From Prevotellaceae bacterium UBA1746 (GTDB taxonomy: Bacteria > Bacteroidota > Bacteroidia > Bacteroidales > Bacteroidaceae), in NCBI GenBank assembly GCA_905369775.1, contig CAJPJR010000007.1, positions 3,315 through 67,314 on the forward strand: a stretch of DNA of 64,000 nucleotides, written 5' to 3'. This document shows, piece after piece, positions 1 to 7,927 of the stretch. The stretch's first letter is position 1. Every line of letters starts with the position of its first letter. The position numbers and the translations under genes are program-made. The notes beneath the pieces are model-generated. The model worked only from the letters and a program-made list of their open reading frames with translations. It was not told where the DNA came from and ran no database searches.

Positions 1-491
1 CCATTGGGTCCTGCGGGCGTCCGGTCGGGGTGCGCACGTCGATCTGCCGAGTGAGGAGCAATCGAGGCGCGGGACGTTTGTTGTCGCTGCCCTTGAGGCT
101 GTGAAAACGATGCGGCGAAGGGACATCCACAGCGCGAATATACAGACAATGTTTTGAACTTCCAAAGAAAGTTGCACGATCTTTTTCGCACCCGCCCCAT
201 AAATTGTTCGTCTTTTGTCGGAGTAAGTTGAGAATCAGGGAGAAAAATTGTTCGTTCTTCCCCATCGACATTGCGTTTTTCCCGACGAGAGGAGAGAAAG
301 AAGGGAAGAAAAAACGAAAAACAGGGAAGAAATCGACGAAAACGCCCTTGTTTCGCCGATTTCTTCCCCGTTTTTTCTCCCGCGTCTCGTTTTTCTTTTC
401 GTCCCTGCCGTGTCCGTGAGTTTTCTCCGCGGTCGGCGGCAGCGGGGCGCGAATTTTCAAGTTCCGCAAGGCGCACTTTCGCCGTTTTTTG
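1..491. other. Left-edge non-coding stretch, no supported gene
   Basis: I see no convincing gene here. One + frame is open from the window edge to a stop near 155, and one - frame is open leftwards from about 160 to the edge. Either could be the end of a gene outside the window, but neither has a motif I recognise. From about 240 the sequence becomes a purine/T-tract pattern, which includes the 21-bp phased repeats listed separately. Confidence 0.5.
343..405 (+). repeat. Phased T-tract repeat, about three 21-bp units
   Basis: Three consecutive 21-base units (343-363, 364-384, 385-405) each carry a C-rich start followed by a T-tract at nearly the same phase. The same pattern recurs near 10095, 17702, 44055 and 56388. 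It lies just upstream of the ketoreductase that opens the pigment cluster. The T-tracts are visible; a role in DNA curvature is inferred. Confidence 0.5.
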
Positions 492-499
492 TATATTTG
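492..499 (+). promoter_or_regulatory. Possible -7 promoter element (TATATTTG)
   Basis: TATATTTG fits the Bacteroidetes -7 consensus TAnnTTTG and ends 54 bases before the first gene of the pigment cluster. I do not see a good TTTG about 19-20 bases upstream, so this is a half-site call. Confidence 0.4.
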
Positions 500-553
500 C
501 ACGACCATGTCGCCCCTCGGCGACCTGATTTGGCCCTCTAAAACCACCCCCGA

Positions 554-1282
554 ATGAAGTATGCTCTCGTCACCGGCGGTTCCCGCGGCATCGGTCGCGC
601 CATTGCGCTCCGTTTGGCCGCAGCCGGTCTCCCCGTCATCGTCAATTATGTGCACAACGAAGCGGCTGCCCGTGAAGTGCTCGAGGAAATCGAGCGGGCG
701 GGCGGACGTGCCGAGCTGATGTGCTGCGATGTGGCCGATCCCGCAGCCGTGGAGGACGCCATCGAACGTTGGGAGAATGCGCACCCCGACGACTTTGTGG
801 GGGTGTTGGTCAACAATGCCGGGATACGCCGCGACAACCTCTTGATCTTCATGCAGAACGAGGAGTGGCATCGGGTGACCGACACCACGCTCAACGGCTT
901 CTTCTACTGCACGCGCCGATTGCTCAAAGGCATGATGGCGCATCGCGACGGGCGCATCGTCAACATCACCTCGCTTTCCGGCCTCAAAGGCATGCCGGGG
1001 CAGGTCAATTATTCGGCAGCCAAGGCGGCGCTGATCGGTGCCACCAAGGCTTTGGCGCAAGAGGTCGCGCCGCGAAAAATAACGGTCAATGCCATCGCAC
1101 CCGGCTTCGTGAAAAGCGACATGACCGCCGACCTCGACGAGAAAGAACTCAGCAAATTGGTGCCGCTGCGGCGTTTCGGCACCCCCGAAGAGGTGGCCGC
1201 CTTGGCCGCCTTCCTCGTTTCGGACGAAGCCGCCTACATCACCGGCGAAGTCATCAACATCAGCGGCGGACTCTACACCTGA
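554..1282 (+). CDS. 3-oxoacyl-ACP reductase (FabG-like SDR), pigment cluster
   Basis: This 242-residue short-chain dehydrogenase should reduce the 3-keto group of the growing ACP-bound polyene with NADPH, in the cytoplasm. The glycine-rich cofactor motif TGGSRGIG is at residues 7-14, NNAG at about 87-90, and the Ser140-Tyr153-Lys157 catalytic set is intact. It ends in the usual GGLYT-type FabG tail. It is the first gene of the cluster, 57 bases ahead of a ketosynthase, so it is more likely the cluster ketoreductase (ApeQ type) than the housekeeping FabG. The start at 554 is the first ATG in the SDR frame and leaves a normal N-terminus. Confidence 0.9.
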   Translation: MKYALVTGGSRGIGRAIALRLAAAGLPVIVNYVHNEAAAREVLEEIERAGGRAELMCCDVADPAAVEDAIERWENAHPDDFVGVLVNNAGIRRDNLLIFMQNEEWHRVTDTTLNGFFYCTRRLLKGMMAHRDGRIVNITSLSGLKGMPGQVNYSAAKAALIGATKALAQEVAPRKITVNAIAPGFVKSDMTADLDEKELSKLVPLRRFGTPEEVAALAAFLVSDEAAYITGEVINISGGLYT

Positions 1283-1339
1283 GCGCCGCCCCGCGTCCCG
1301 TTTTCCTTTTCTGCTCACCTTTCATCTCCGTTTTCCCTC

Positions 1340-2566
1340 ATGCAAACGCAACGTGTCGTCGTCACCGGCATCGGCATCTGGTCGTGTCTCGGCACAGATG
1401 TGCAATCCGTCACCGCTTCGCTTCGTGCCGGCCGCTCAGGCATCGGCGTCGATCCCGAGCGCGCCGCCTATGGCTACCAATCCACCCTCACCGGCATCGT
1501 CGAACGCCCCGTGCTCAAGGGCTTGCTCGACCGCCGCATGCGCACCGGCCTGGCCGAGGAGGGAGAATATGCCTACATGGCCGCTCGGCAGGCGCTCCAA
1601 ATGGCCCAACTCGGCGACGAACAACTGCGCGAACGCGAGGTGGGCTGCATCTTTGGCAACGATTCGTCGGCGGCCCCCGTCATCGAGGCCGCAGAAATCA
1701 TGCGCGAGAAGCACGACTCCGCGTTGCTCGGCAGCGGTTTCATCTTCCGGTCCATGAATTCGACCGTCACGATGAACCTCAGCACCATTTTCGGCCTGCG
1801 AGGTGCCAACTTCACCGTGAGCGCAGCCTGCGCCAGCGGTAGCCACTCCATCGGTTTGGCTTATCTCCTCATCCGGCAGGGATTGCAAGACCTGGTGCTC
1901 TGTGGCGGTGCGCAAGAGGTCAATAAATATTCCATGGCCACCTTCGATGCGCTCGGTGCCTTCTCCAAGCGCATGGACGAACCCACTCGCGCCTCCCGCC
2001 CGTTCGACCGCGACCGCGACGGACTGGTGCCCAGCGGTGGGGCAGCGGCACTGGTTGTCGAGAGTTACGAAAGCGCCGTGGCGCGCGGAGCCGACATCTT
2101 GTGCGAAATCGTCGGATATGGCTTTTCGGGCAACGGAAGCGGCATATCGCAGGCCAGCGACGAAGGCTCGTTTGTGGCCATGCAACGCGCGTTGTCCGAC
2201 GCCGAACTCCGGCCGACCGACATCGACTACGTGAATGCCCACGCCACTTCCACGCCGCAGGGCGACACCTTCGAGGCGCGTGCGTTGCGTCGCCTGTTCG
2301 AAGGCACCGACACGTGGATCAGCAGCACCAAGAGCATGACCGGCCACGAATGTTGGATGGCCGGCGCGAGCGAAATCGTATATAGCCTCCTCATGATGCG
2401 CGGCGGATTTGTCGCCCCCAACATCAATCTGGAGCACCCCGACGAAGAAGTGACGCATTTGCGCATGGCCACGCAGGCCGAAACGGCCGATGTGCGCACG
2501 GTGTTGAGCAACTCCTTCGGCTTCGGCGGCACCAATTCGGCACTGATCCTGCGTCGCATCGACTGA
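1340..2566 (+). CDS. Beta-ketoacyl-ACP synthase (KAS I/II type), KS1
   Basis: A 408-residue ketosynthase of normal FabF length, which condenses malonyl-ACP with the growing acyl chain. The active-site Cys164 is in AACASGS, the first His301 in NAHATSTP, and Lys331/His336 in KSMTGH, so the Cys-His-His set is complete. A GFGGTN motif lies near the C-terminus. It differs from the other two ketosynthases of the cluster in lacking a C-terminal extension. By analogy with characterised aryl-polyene systems it could act alone for the first extension (ApeR-like) or pair with another KS; sequence alone does not decide. Confidence 0.9.
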   Translation: MQTQRVVVTGIGIWSCLGTDVQSVTASLRAGRSGIGVDPERAAYGYQSTLTGIVERPVLKGLLDRRMRTGLAEEGEYAYMAARQALQMAQLGDEQLREREVGCIFGNDSSAAPVIEAAEIMREKHDSALLGSGFIFRSMNSTVTMNLSTIFGLRGANFTVSAACASGSHSIGLAYLLIRQGLQDLVLCGGAQEVNKYSMATFDALGAFSKRMDEPTRASRPFDRDRDGLVPSGGAAALVVESYESAVARGADILCEIVGYGFSGNGSGISQASDEGSFVAMQRALSDAELRPTDIDYVNAHATSTPQGDTFEARALRRLFEGTDTWISSTKSMTGHECWMAGASEIVYSLLMMRGGFVAPNINLEHPDEEVTHLRMATQAETADVRTVLSNSFGFGGTNSALILRRID

Positions 2567-2597
2567 CGTGCCCTTCTTCCTCTAATCCTCGTTGTCT

Positions 2598-3698
2598 ATG
2601 CACCTGTTTCCCGCCCTCCGTGCACGCTACACCCGCGAGCCCTTTTCGGCTCCCGAGGCACAACGCCGCGCAGAACTCATTGCTTGGTCGCCGGTTGTCT
2701 TTGAAGTTTCTCGCCTCATGGTGAAATTCGGCATCCTCTCGCTGCTGCGCGACAGCGATGCGGGGCTCACCGTCGAAGAAATCGCCGAGGCCACCTCGCT
2801 TTCGCCCTATGCCGTCACGGTGCTCACCGATGCCTCGCTGAGCATCGGCACCATTCTGGTCGACGAGGCCACCGACCGATTCTCCCTCTCCAAAACCGGA
2901 TGGTTTCTCCTCACCGACGAGGGCACGCGCGTGAATCTCGAATTCAACCACGCTGTGAACTATCGCGGCATGTTCCATCTCGAAGAAGCTTTGCGCGAGG
3001 GGCGCCCCGCCGGCTTGGCCACCCTGGGCGATTGGCCCACCATCTACGAGGGACTCTCCCAACTGCCCGACGACGTGCGCGAGAGCTGGTTTGCCTTCGA
3101 CCATTATTATAGCGACCACTCGTTCGATGCCGCGCTCGACCTCGTCTTCTCGCGTCCCATCCACCACCTGATGGACGTCGGCGGCAACACCGGGCGCTTC
3201 GCCTTGCGCTGTGTGGAGCGCGATGCCGGAGTGTGTGTCACGATTGTCGACCTCCCCGGGCAGATAGGCCTCATGCGCCGCAACGTAGCCGGGCAGCTCG
3301 GTGCCGAACGCATCGAGGGCGTGCCCGCCGATCTCCTCGATCCGCTCTGTCCGCTCCCCACTTCCCACCCGTGGGACGTGATTTGGATGAGCCAGTTCCT
3401 CGATTGTTTCTCCGAAGCCGAGATTCTCACCCTGCTCACGCGGGCGGCCGACGCCATGGGCCCCGAAACCTCGCTGTTCATCATGGAAACCTTCTGGGAT
3501 CGCCAGCGCTACGAGACGGCCTCCCTGTGTTTGACCCTCACCAGCGTTTATTTCACCGCAATGGCCAACGGCAACAGCAAAATGTACCACTCCGAACGCC
3601 TGTTTGCCCTCATTGCGCGCGCTGGATTGGAGGTGGTTGCCGTGCACGACGGACTCGGCCGCGGACACACCCTGCTCGAAGTGCGACGCCCCCGGTAA
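2598..3698 (+). CDS. SAM-dependent O-methyltransferase, pigment cluster
   Basis: A 366-residue class I methyltransferase of the caffeate O-methyltransferase type: an N-terminal winged-helix/dimerisation region (about residues 25-100), then a Rossmann domain with DVGGNTG (about 195-201) as the SAM-binding loop and a following acidic IVDLPG. Probably methylates a hydroxyl on the aromatic head or another part of the pigment. I chose the ATG at 2598 over an in-frame TTG two codons upstream. It stands alone as a complete methyltransferase, which matters because the methyltransferase domain of the exporter at 19011-22547 looks inactive. Confidence 0.8.
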   Translation: MHLFPALRARYTREPFSAPEAQRRAELIAWSPVVFEVSRLMVKFGILSLLRDSDAGLTVEEIAEATSLSPYAVTVLTDASLSIGTILVDEATDRFSLSKTGWFLLTDEGTRVNLEFNHAVNYRGMFHLEEALREGRPAGLATLGDWPTIYEGLSQLPDDVRESWFAFDHYYSDHSFDAALDLVFSRPIHHLMDVGGNTGRFALRCVERDAGVCVTIVDLPGQIGLMRRNVAGQLGAERIEGVPADLLDPLCPLPTSHPWDVIWMSQFLDCFSEAEILTLLTRAADAMGPETSLFIMETFWDRQRYETASLCLTLTSVYFTAMANGNSKMYHSERLFALIARAGLEVVAVHDGLGRGHTLLEVRRPR

Positions 3699-3759
3699 AT
3701 CGGCGTGCATCTCGACGATTTGATCTGTACATCCACTTAATCTCATTCATATAGACCCC

Positions 3760-4005
3760 ATGACAAGACAAGAAATAGAAGAAAACGTACGCGAATTTCT
3801 CATCGACGATCTCGAAATCGACGAAGAAAAGATCCATCCCGAGGCTTTGCTCAAAGACGACCTGGGCATCGACAGCCTCGACTTTGTGGACATTGTGGTC
3901 ATCATCGAGCGACGTTTCGGTTTTAAGATCAAGCCCGAAGAAATGGCCGGCGTACAAACGCTCCGACAGTTCTGCGACTACATCGAAAGCAAGGTGGGCG
4001 CATGA
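3760..4005 (+). CDS. Acyl carrier protein 1
   Basis: An 81-residue acidic acyl carrier protein. The phosphopantetheine attachment site is Ser39 in GIDSLDFVD. It carries intermediates of polyene chain extension. The stop overlaps the start of the next gene as ATGA, which suggests translational coupling with the LpxL-like acyltransferase. A second, different ACP lies at 7670. No phosphopantetheinyl transferase is encoded nearby, so activation must come from elsewhere in the genome. Confidence 0.92.
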   Translation: MTRQEIEENVREFLIDDLEIDEEKIHPEALLKDDLGIDSLDFVDIVVIIERRFGFKIKPEEMAGVQTLRQFCDYIESKVGA

Positions 4006-4916
4006 CGCCGCGCTGGCAGGGACACACCGACGGCACGCCTTTCATGCAGCAATGTCTCGTCCGCGCTTTCGCGTGGCTGCCGCTTTGGGCGTTTTACGCC
4101 GCCGTGCTCCTCGCAGTCCCCTTCTATCTGCTCTTCGGTGCGGGTACGCGTGCATCTTATGCCTTCTACCGTCGGCGAATGGGCATGCATCCGCTGCGCG
4201 CCGCCGTCTATTGCGTGCGCAATCACTACCGTTTCGGTCAAATCATGATCGATCGCTTCGCCCGCTACGCTGATGTGGATTTTCACTTCGAGGTGGAGAA
4301 CAAAAAGCGGTTTGATGAGCTGATGGCGCGCCCGGAAGCCTTTGCCATGCTCAGTGCACACGTCGGTTGCTACGAGATGAGCGGCTATTACTTCCGCCCG
4401 CAGGGCAAAACCATCCATGCGCTGGTCTATGCCCACGAGACACCGACCGTCATGGCGCATCGCCGGCGCGTTTTCGCCCGACACGGCGTGCAGATGATCC
4501 CCGTTTCCGACGATCTCTCCCACCTCTTCGCGCTCCACGCCGCGATTTCGGCCGGCGACATCGTGAGTTTGCCCGCCGATCGCTCGGCCGGCGCCGAACG
4601 CACGGTGGCCGTGCCTTTTTTCGGCGCCGAAGCGCCCTTCCCCCTCGGGCCGTTTGCCGTGTTGGCTCGCTACGAACTGCCGGCACTTGCTGTCTTCGCG
4701 CTCAAAACCTCGGTGCGCGGCTATCGTTTGCTCGTGCGGCGCCTGCCGACTCCGCCGGCTGACCTTCGTAGCCCGCAGCGAGCCGAATGGTTGGCGCGGG
4801 CTTTTGCCGAAGAACTCGAGCGCGTGGTGCGCAGCTATCCCGACCAGTGGTTCAATTTCTTCGACTTCTGGGCTGCGGCGCCCCGTCCTGCCGACACAAC
4901 TCCCCCCTCCGCATGA
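4002..4916 (+). CDS. LpxL/LpxM-like lipid acyltransferase
   Basis: A 304-residue protein of the lipid A biosynthesis acyltransferase family (lysophospholipid acyltransferase fold). A membrane segment spans about residues 25-48. The catalytic HX4E motif is H120-V-G-C-Y-E125. In aryl-polyene clusters this family is thought to attach the acyl chain to a lipid or sugar acceptor at the inner membrane. Starts and ends in ATGA overlaps with its neighbours. The real acceptor is unknown. Confidence 0.8.
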   Translation: MTPRWQGHTDGTPFMQQCLVRAFAWLPLWAFYAAVLLAVPFYLLFGAGTRASYAFYRRRMGMHPLRAAVYCVRNHYRFGQIMIDRFARYADVDFHFEVENKKRFDELMARPEAFAMLSAHVGCYEMSGYYFRPQGKTIHALVYAHETPTVMAHRRRVFARHGVQMIPVSDDLSHLFALHAAISAGDIVSLPADRSAGAERTVAVPFFGAEAPFPLGPFAVLARYELPALAVFALKTSVRGYRLLVRRLPTPPADLRSPQRAEWLARAFAEELERVVRSYPDQWFNFFDFWAAAPRPADTTPPSA

Positions 4917-5365
4917 ACACACCCCAAGCCGGCCCCGATCCCGCGACGATCGACGTGGCCGAACTCCTGCCGCAGCAACCGCCCTTCCTGCTCATCGACC
5001 GAATGCTCAGCTACGATGAGCGCACCACCGCGTGTCGACTCCGCATCACCCCCGACAACCTCTTCTGCGAGGGACAAAACCTCTCGCCCTTCGGGTTGGT
5101 CGAAAGCATGGCGCAGACTTGCGCTGCGAGGTTGGGCTATTACAATAAATACATCCTGCATCTCGAGGTGCTCATCGGCTATATTGGCGCCGTGCGGGCG
5201 TTGCAAATCGAACGCCTCCCGCGTGTGGGCGAAGACATGGAGGTGCGCATCGAAATTGTGCAGGCCGTGCTCGGCATGACGCTGGCCGATGCGACGGTGT
5301 TCGTGGACGGCGAGCGCATCGCCTCCGCCGAATTGAAAATTGCCATCGCCGAACAAAATCACTGA
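4913..5365 (+). CDS. Hotdog 3-hydroxyacyl-ACP dehydratase-like protein (ApeP-like)
   Basis: A 150-residue hotdog protein. The N-terminal LPQQPPFLLIDRM resembles the LPHRPPMLLLD stretch of ApeP/FabZ relatives, and GLVESMAQ (about residues 63-70) matches the dehydratase Glu helix. The HFPGxP segment that carries the catalytic His of FabZ is replaced by CEGQNLSPFG, and the His of LPH is Gln. It probably works as one half of a heteromeric dehydratase with the HFPG-containing protein at 11345. The start at 4913 overlaps the preceding stop as ATGA; in-frame sequence upstream belongs to the acyltransferase gene. Confidence 0.75.
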   Translation: MNTPQAGPDPATIDVAELLPQQPPFLLIDRMLSYDERTTACRLRITPDNLFCEGQNLSPFGLVESMAQTCAARLGYYNKYILHLEVLIGYIGAVRALQIERLPRVGEDMEVRIEIVQAVLGMTLADATVFVDGERIASAELKIAIAEQNH

Positions 5366-5396
5366 GCCCGTTCTCCCCTCGTTTCCCCCTCTGCCC

Positions 5397-5852
5397 ATGT
5401 CCGATTTCCCCCCTCTTCCCGAATTGCGCGCCTCCCATCCCTTCGATGTGCGGTTTAGCGAAGTCGATGCCATGCAAATTGTGTGGCACGGGGCTTATCC
5501 GCTCTATTTTGAGGACGCCCGCGAAGCCTTCGGCGCCCGTTACGGACTGGAATACATGACCATTGCCCGCGAAGGCTGCTACGTTCCGCTCGTCGAACTC
5601 ACGTTTCGCTATCTCCGCCCCATACGTTACGAGACGAAATGCCGAGTCGACATCATCTATCGCCCCACGGCCAGCGCAAAAATCGTCTTCGACTACGAAA
5701 TTCGCGCCGTCGACGACGAAACCCTCCTGGCCACCGGCCACAGCGTGCAGGCTTTTATGGATCGCGACTACAATCTTTTGTGGTACAAGCCCGAGTTCTT
5801 CGTGCGTTGGGAGGAGCGCTGGGGCATTTTCACCGACCGTCTTCCGCTATGA
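5397..5852 (+). CDS. Acyl-CoA/ACP thioesterase, 4HBT hotdog family
   Basis: A 151-residue hotdog thioesterase of the 4-hydroxybenzoyl-CoA thioesterase type. The signature VRFSEVDAMQIVWHGAYPLYFEDARE near the start (about residues 16-41, shown here in part) holds the catalytic Asp. In related clusters this enzyme releases or edits ACP-bound chains. The ATG at 5397 was preferred because the in-frame ATG at 5340 lies inside the dehydratase gene. The stop overlaps the next start (ATGA). Confidence 0.8.
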   Translation: MSDFPPLPELRASHPFDVRFSEVDAMQIVWHGAYPLYFEDAREAFGARYGLEYMTIAREGCYVPLVELTFRYLRPIRYETKCRVDIIYRPTASAKIVFDYEIRAVDDETLLATGHSVQAFMDRDYNLLWYKPEFFVRWEERWGIFTDRLPL

Positions 5853-7615
5853 TCCATTGTTTGGCCGACAACATCCATTCTCCGTTCGGCAACACCACCG
5901 CCGACAATTTCGCCGCGCTGCGTCGCGGCGCACAACGCCCCACACTTCACCGCCTGCCCGGAGTGCCCGAACCGTTGTGCGCCGCGTTGTGGCCTGAAGG
6001 TGCCATCGAGGCGCGCTATGCCGCCCTCTACGGCGACGCCGAAGGGCTTTCGCGCTTCGAACAGCTCGCGCTGTTGTCCATTCGGGCCGCGTTGGCGCAA
6101 ACCGAGCTCGATGTTTCCGCCCCCGATTGCCTGCTGTTGCTTTCCACCACGAAGGCCAATGTGCGTTGGCTCGCGGCTGCCCCCGAAAGTTTCGCGCCCC
6201 GCACCGGCACCCTGGGCGAAACGGCCGCCGTCATCGCGCGGCACGCCGGTTTCTCCACCGTTCCCGTCGTGGTCTCCAACGCCTGCATCTCCGGCGCCCA
6301 TGCGCTTCTGCTCGCCGCCCGCCTTTTGCGTCAAAAAGCCTATCGCCACGTCGTGGTGTGCGGAGTCGACGAGCAAAGTCCCTTCATTGCTGCGGGTTTT
6401 CAGTCCTTCCGCGCCCTCTCTCTCGCCCCTTGTCGGCCCTTCGATGCCGCGCGCGACGGACTCAATCTCGGAGAAGCCGCCGCCACCCTCGTTCTTTCGT
6501 GCGACGCTTCCCGTCGGGCAGTCGAAACTCCCCGTGCCGTCCTCGATTGGTGCCTCGTTTCCGGTGCCGTGCGCAACGATGCCAACCACATCTCGGGCCC
6601 CTCGCGCACCGGCGAGGGCGCTTTCCGCGCCCTTCGCGCCACCTTGCCGCCCGATGTCTCGCGTTTGGCCTTCGTCAGTGCCCATGGCACCGCCACGCCC
6701 TACAACGATGAGATGGAAAGCCAGGCCCTCTCGCGTGCCGCCCTCAGTGCGCTGCCCGTTGCGGCCTACAAAGGGCTTTTTGGTCACACGATGGGCGCCG
6801 CCGGCGTGCTCGAAACGCTCCTTTCCTTCCGTGCCGTGGAAGCCGGTTGCGTGCCGCCTGTGCAAGGCTTCGCACAGCTCGGCGTCACCCGCCCGGTTTC
6901 GGTCAGCGCCGTCGAGCGTCCCACCCAGCGGCGGGAGTTTGTGAAAATGCTCTCCGGATTCGGCGGATGCAATGCCGCGTTGCACTTCGCGCCGGCCCCC
7001 GATGTCGCCGACGCCCCGTGCGGTTTCGTCGAGCGAAACTGGACTCCTGTGGCCGAAGTGCGCCTCACCTCCACAACTTGCTCCGTCGACGGCGAAACCT
7101 TGTCCCTCTCGGCGACGGGCGAGGCCCTGCTCGCTGCGATTTATGCCGAATTCATCGGCGGCTATCCCAAGTTCCATAAAATGGACCCCCTCAGTCGCCT
7201 CGGCTTCGTGGCTTCCGAACTGCTACTCGCCGCCGTGCGTCGCAAAGGTCACCACCTCGACGAAAACACCGCCGTGGTGCTCGTCGGCCACTCCGGATCG
7301 CAAGCCGCCGACACCCGATTTCAGCACACCATCGCCGACCCCGACAATTACTATCCCAGCCCTGCGGTTTTTGTCTACACCCTGCCCAACATCGCAACGG
7401 GCGAAATCGCCATCCGCAACGGCTTCCACGGTGAAACCGCCTATTTTGCGCTCCCCTCCTTCGATCCCGCCCGCGTGCGCCGCCTCGTTTGCACCGCCGG
7501 CACCGACCCCGAAACCACCGCCCTCGTGGGAGGGTGGATCGAATGCCCGACCGCCGACCGCTTTGAGGCGCATCTCCATTGTTATCTGCCCCAAGCCCCG
7601 TCGCCTCGACCGTAA
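5849..7615 (+). CDS. Ketosynthase with C-terminal partial KS-like domain, KS2
   Basis: A 588-residue protein, about 180 residues longer than a single KS. Residues 1 to about 390 form a ketosynthase with Cys146 (NACISG), His279 (AHGTATP) and His313 (GHTMGA), so it looks catalytically complete. Residues about 400-588 resemble the short N-terminal KS-like family (Ketoacyl-synt_2): SPAVFVYTLPN, GEIAIRNGF and HGETAYF are visible but there is no second catalytic set. KS3 at 7924 has the same layout. The two may be partners, as in KS/chain-length-factor pairs, although neither has lost its Cys. Start set by the ATGA overlap at 5849. Confidence 0.82.
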   Translation: MIHCLADNIHSPFGNTTADNFAALRRGAQRPTLHRLPGVPEPLCAALWPEGAIEARYAALYGDAEGLSRFEQLALLSIRAALAQTELDVSAPDCLLLLSTTKANVRWLAAAPESFAPRTGTLGETAAVIARHAGFSTVPVVVSNACISGAHALLLAARLLRQKAYRHVVVCGVDEQSPFIAAGFQSFRALSLAPCRPFDAARDGLNLGEAAATLVLSCDASRRAVETPRAVLDWCLVSGAVRNDANHISGPSRTGEGAFRALRATLPPDVSRLAFVSAHGTATPYNDEMESQALSRAALSALPVAAYKGLFGHTMGAAGVLETLLSFRAVEAGCVPPVQGFAQLGVTRPVSVSAVERPTQRREFVKMLSGFGGCNAALHFAPAPDVADAPCGFVERNWTPVAEVRLTSTTCSVDGETLSLSATGEALLAAIYAEFIGGYPKFHKMDPLSRLGFVASELLLAAVRRKGHHLDENTAVVLVGHSGSQAADTRFQHTIADPDNYYPSPAVFVYTLPNIATGEIAIRNGFHGETAYFALPSFDPARVRRLVCTAGTDPETTALVGGWIECPTADRFEAHLHCYLPQAPSPRP

Positions 7616-7669
7616 AACGGCACTCCGTCGCCCTCTTTCATTTACTCATCCCCTCATCTCTTTTCCGCT

Positions 7670-7927
7670 ATGGACGAACTCAAACGCCAACTCAAGCAGC
7701 AAATCATCGAAGTCCTCTCGCTCGAAGAAATCAACCCCGAAGACATCGTCGACAGCGAGCCCCTCTTCGGCGAAGGTCTCGGCCTGGATTCCATCGATGC
7801 CCTGGAACTCATCGTGCTCATGGAGAAAAACTACGGCATCCGCCTCAACAATCCCGCAGAAGGCAAGGCCATTTTCGCTTCGCTCGACACCATGGCCGAT
7901 TACATCGCCCAACACCGCACCAAATGA
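7670..7927 (+). CDS. Acyl carrier protein 2
   Basis: An 85-residue acyl carrier protein with Ser41 in GLDSIDALEL as the 4'-phosphopantetheine site. It is clearly different in sequence from ACP1, so the two may hold different intermediates, for example starter loading and chain extension. It lies between the two long ketosynthases and its stop overlaps the start of KS3 (ATGA). Confidence 0.92.
   Translation: MDELKRQLKQQIIEVLSLEEINPEDIVDSEPLFGEGLGLDSIDALELIVLMEKNYGIRLNNPAEGKAIFASLDTMADYIAQHRTK

Noticed and set aside
1..160. Open frames on both strands running off the left edge
   Set aside because: Too short and without recognisable motifs to decide which, if any, is the end of a gene.
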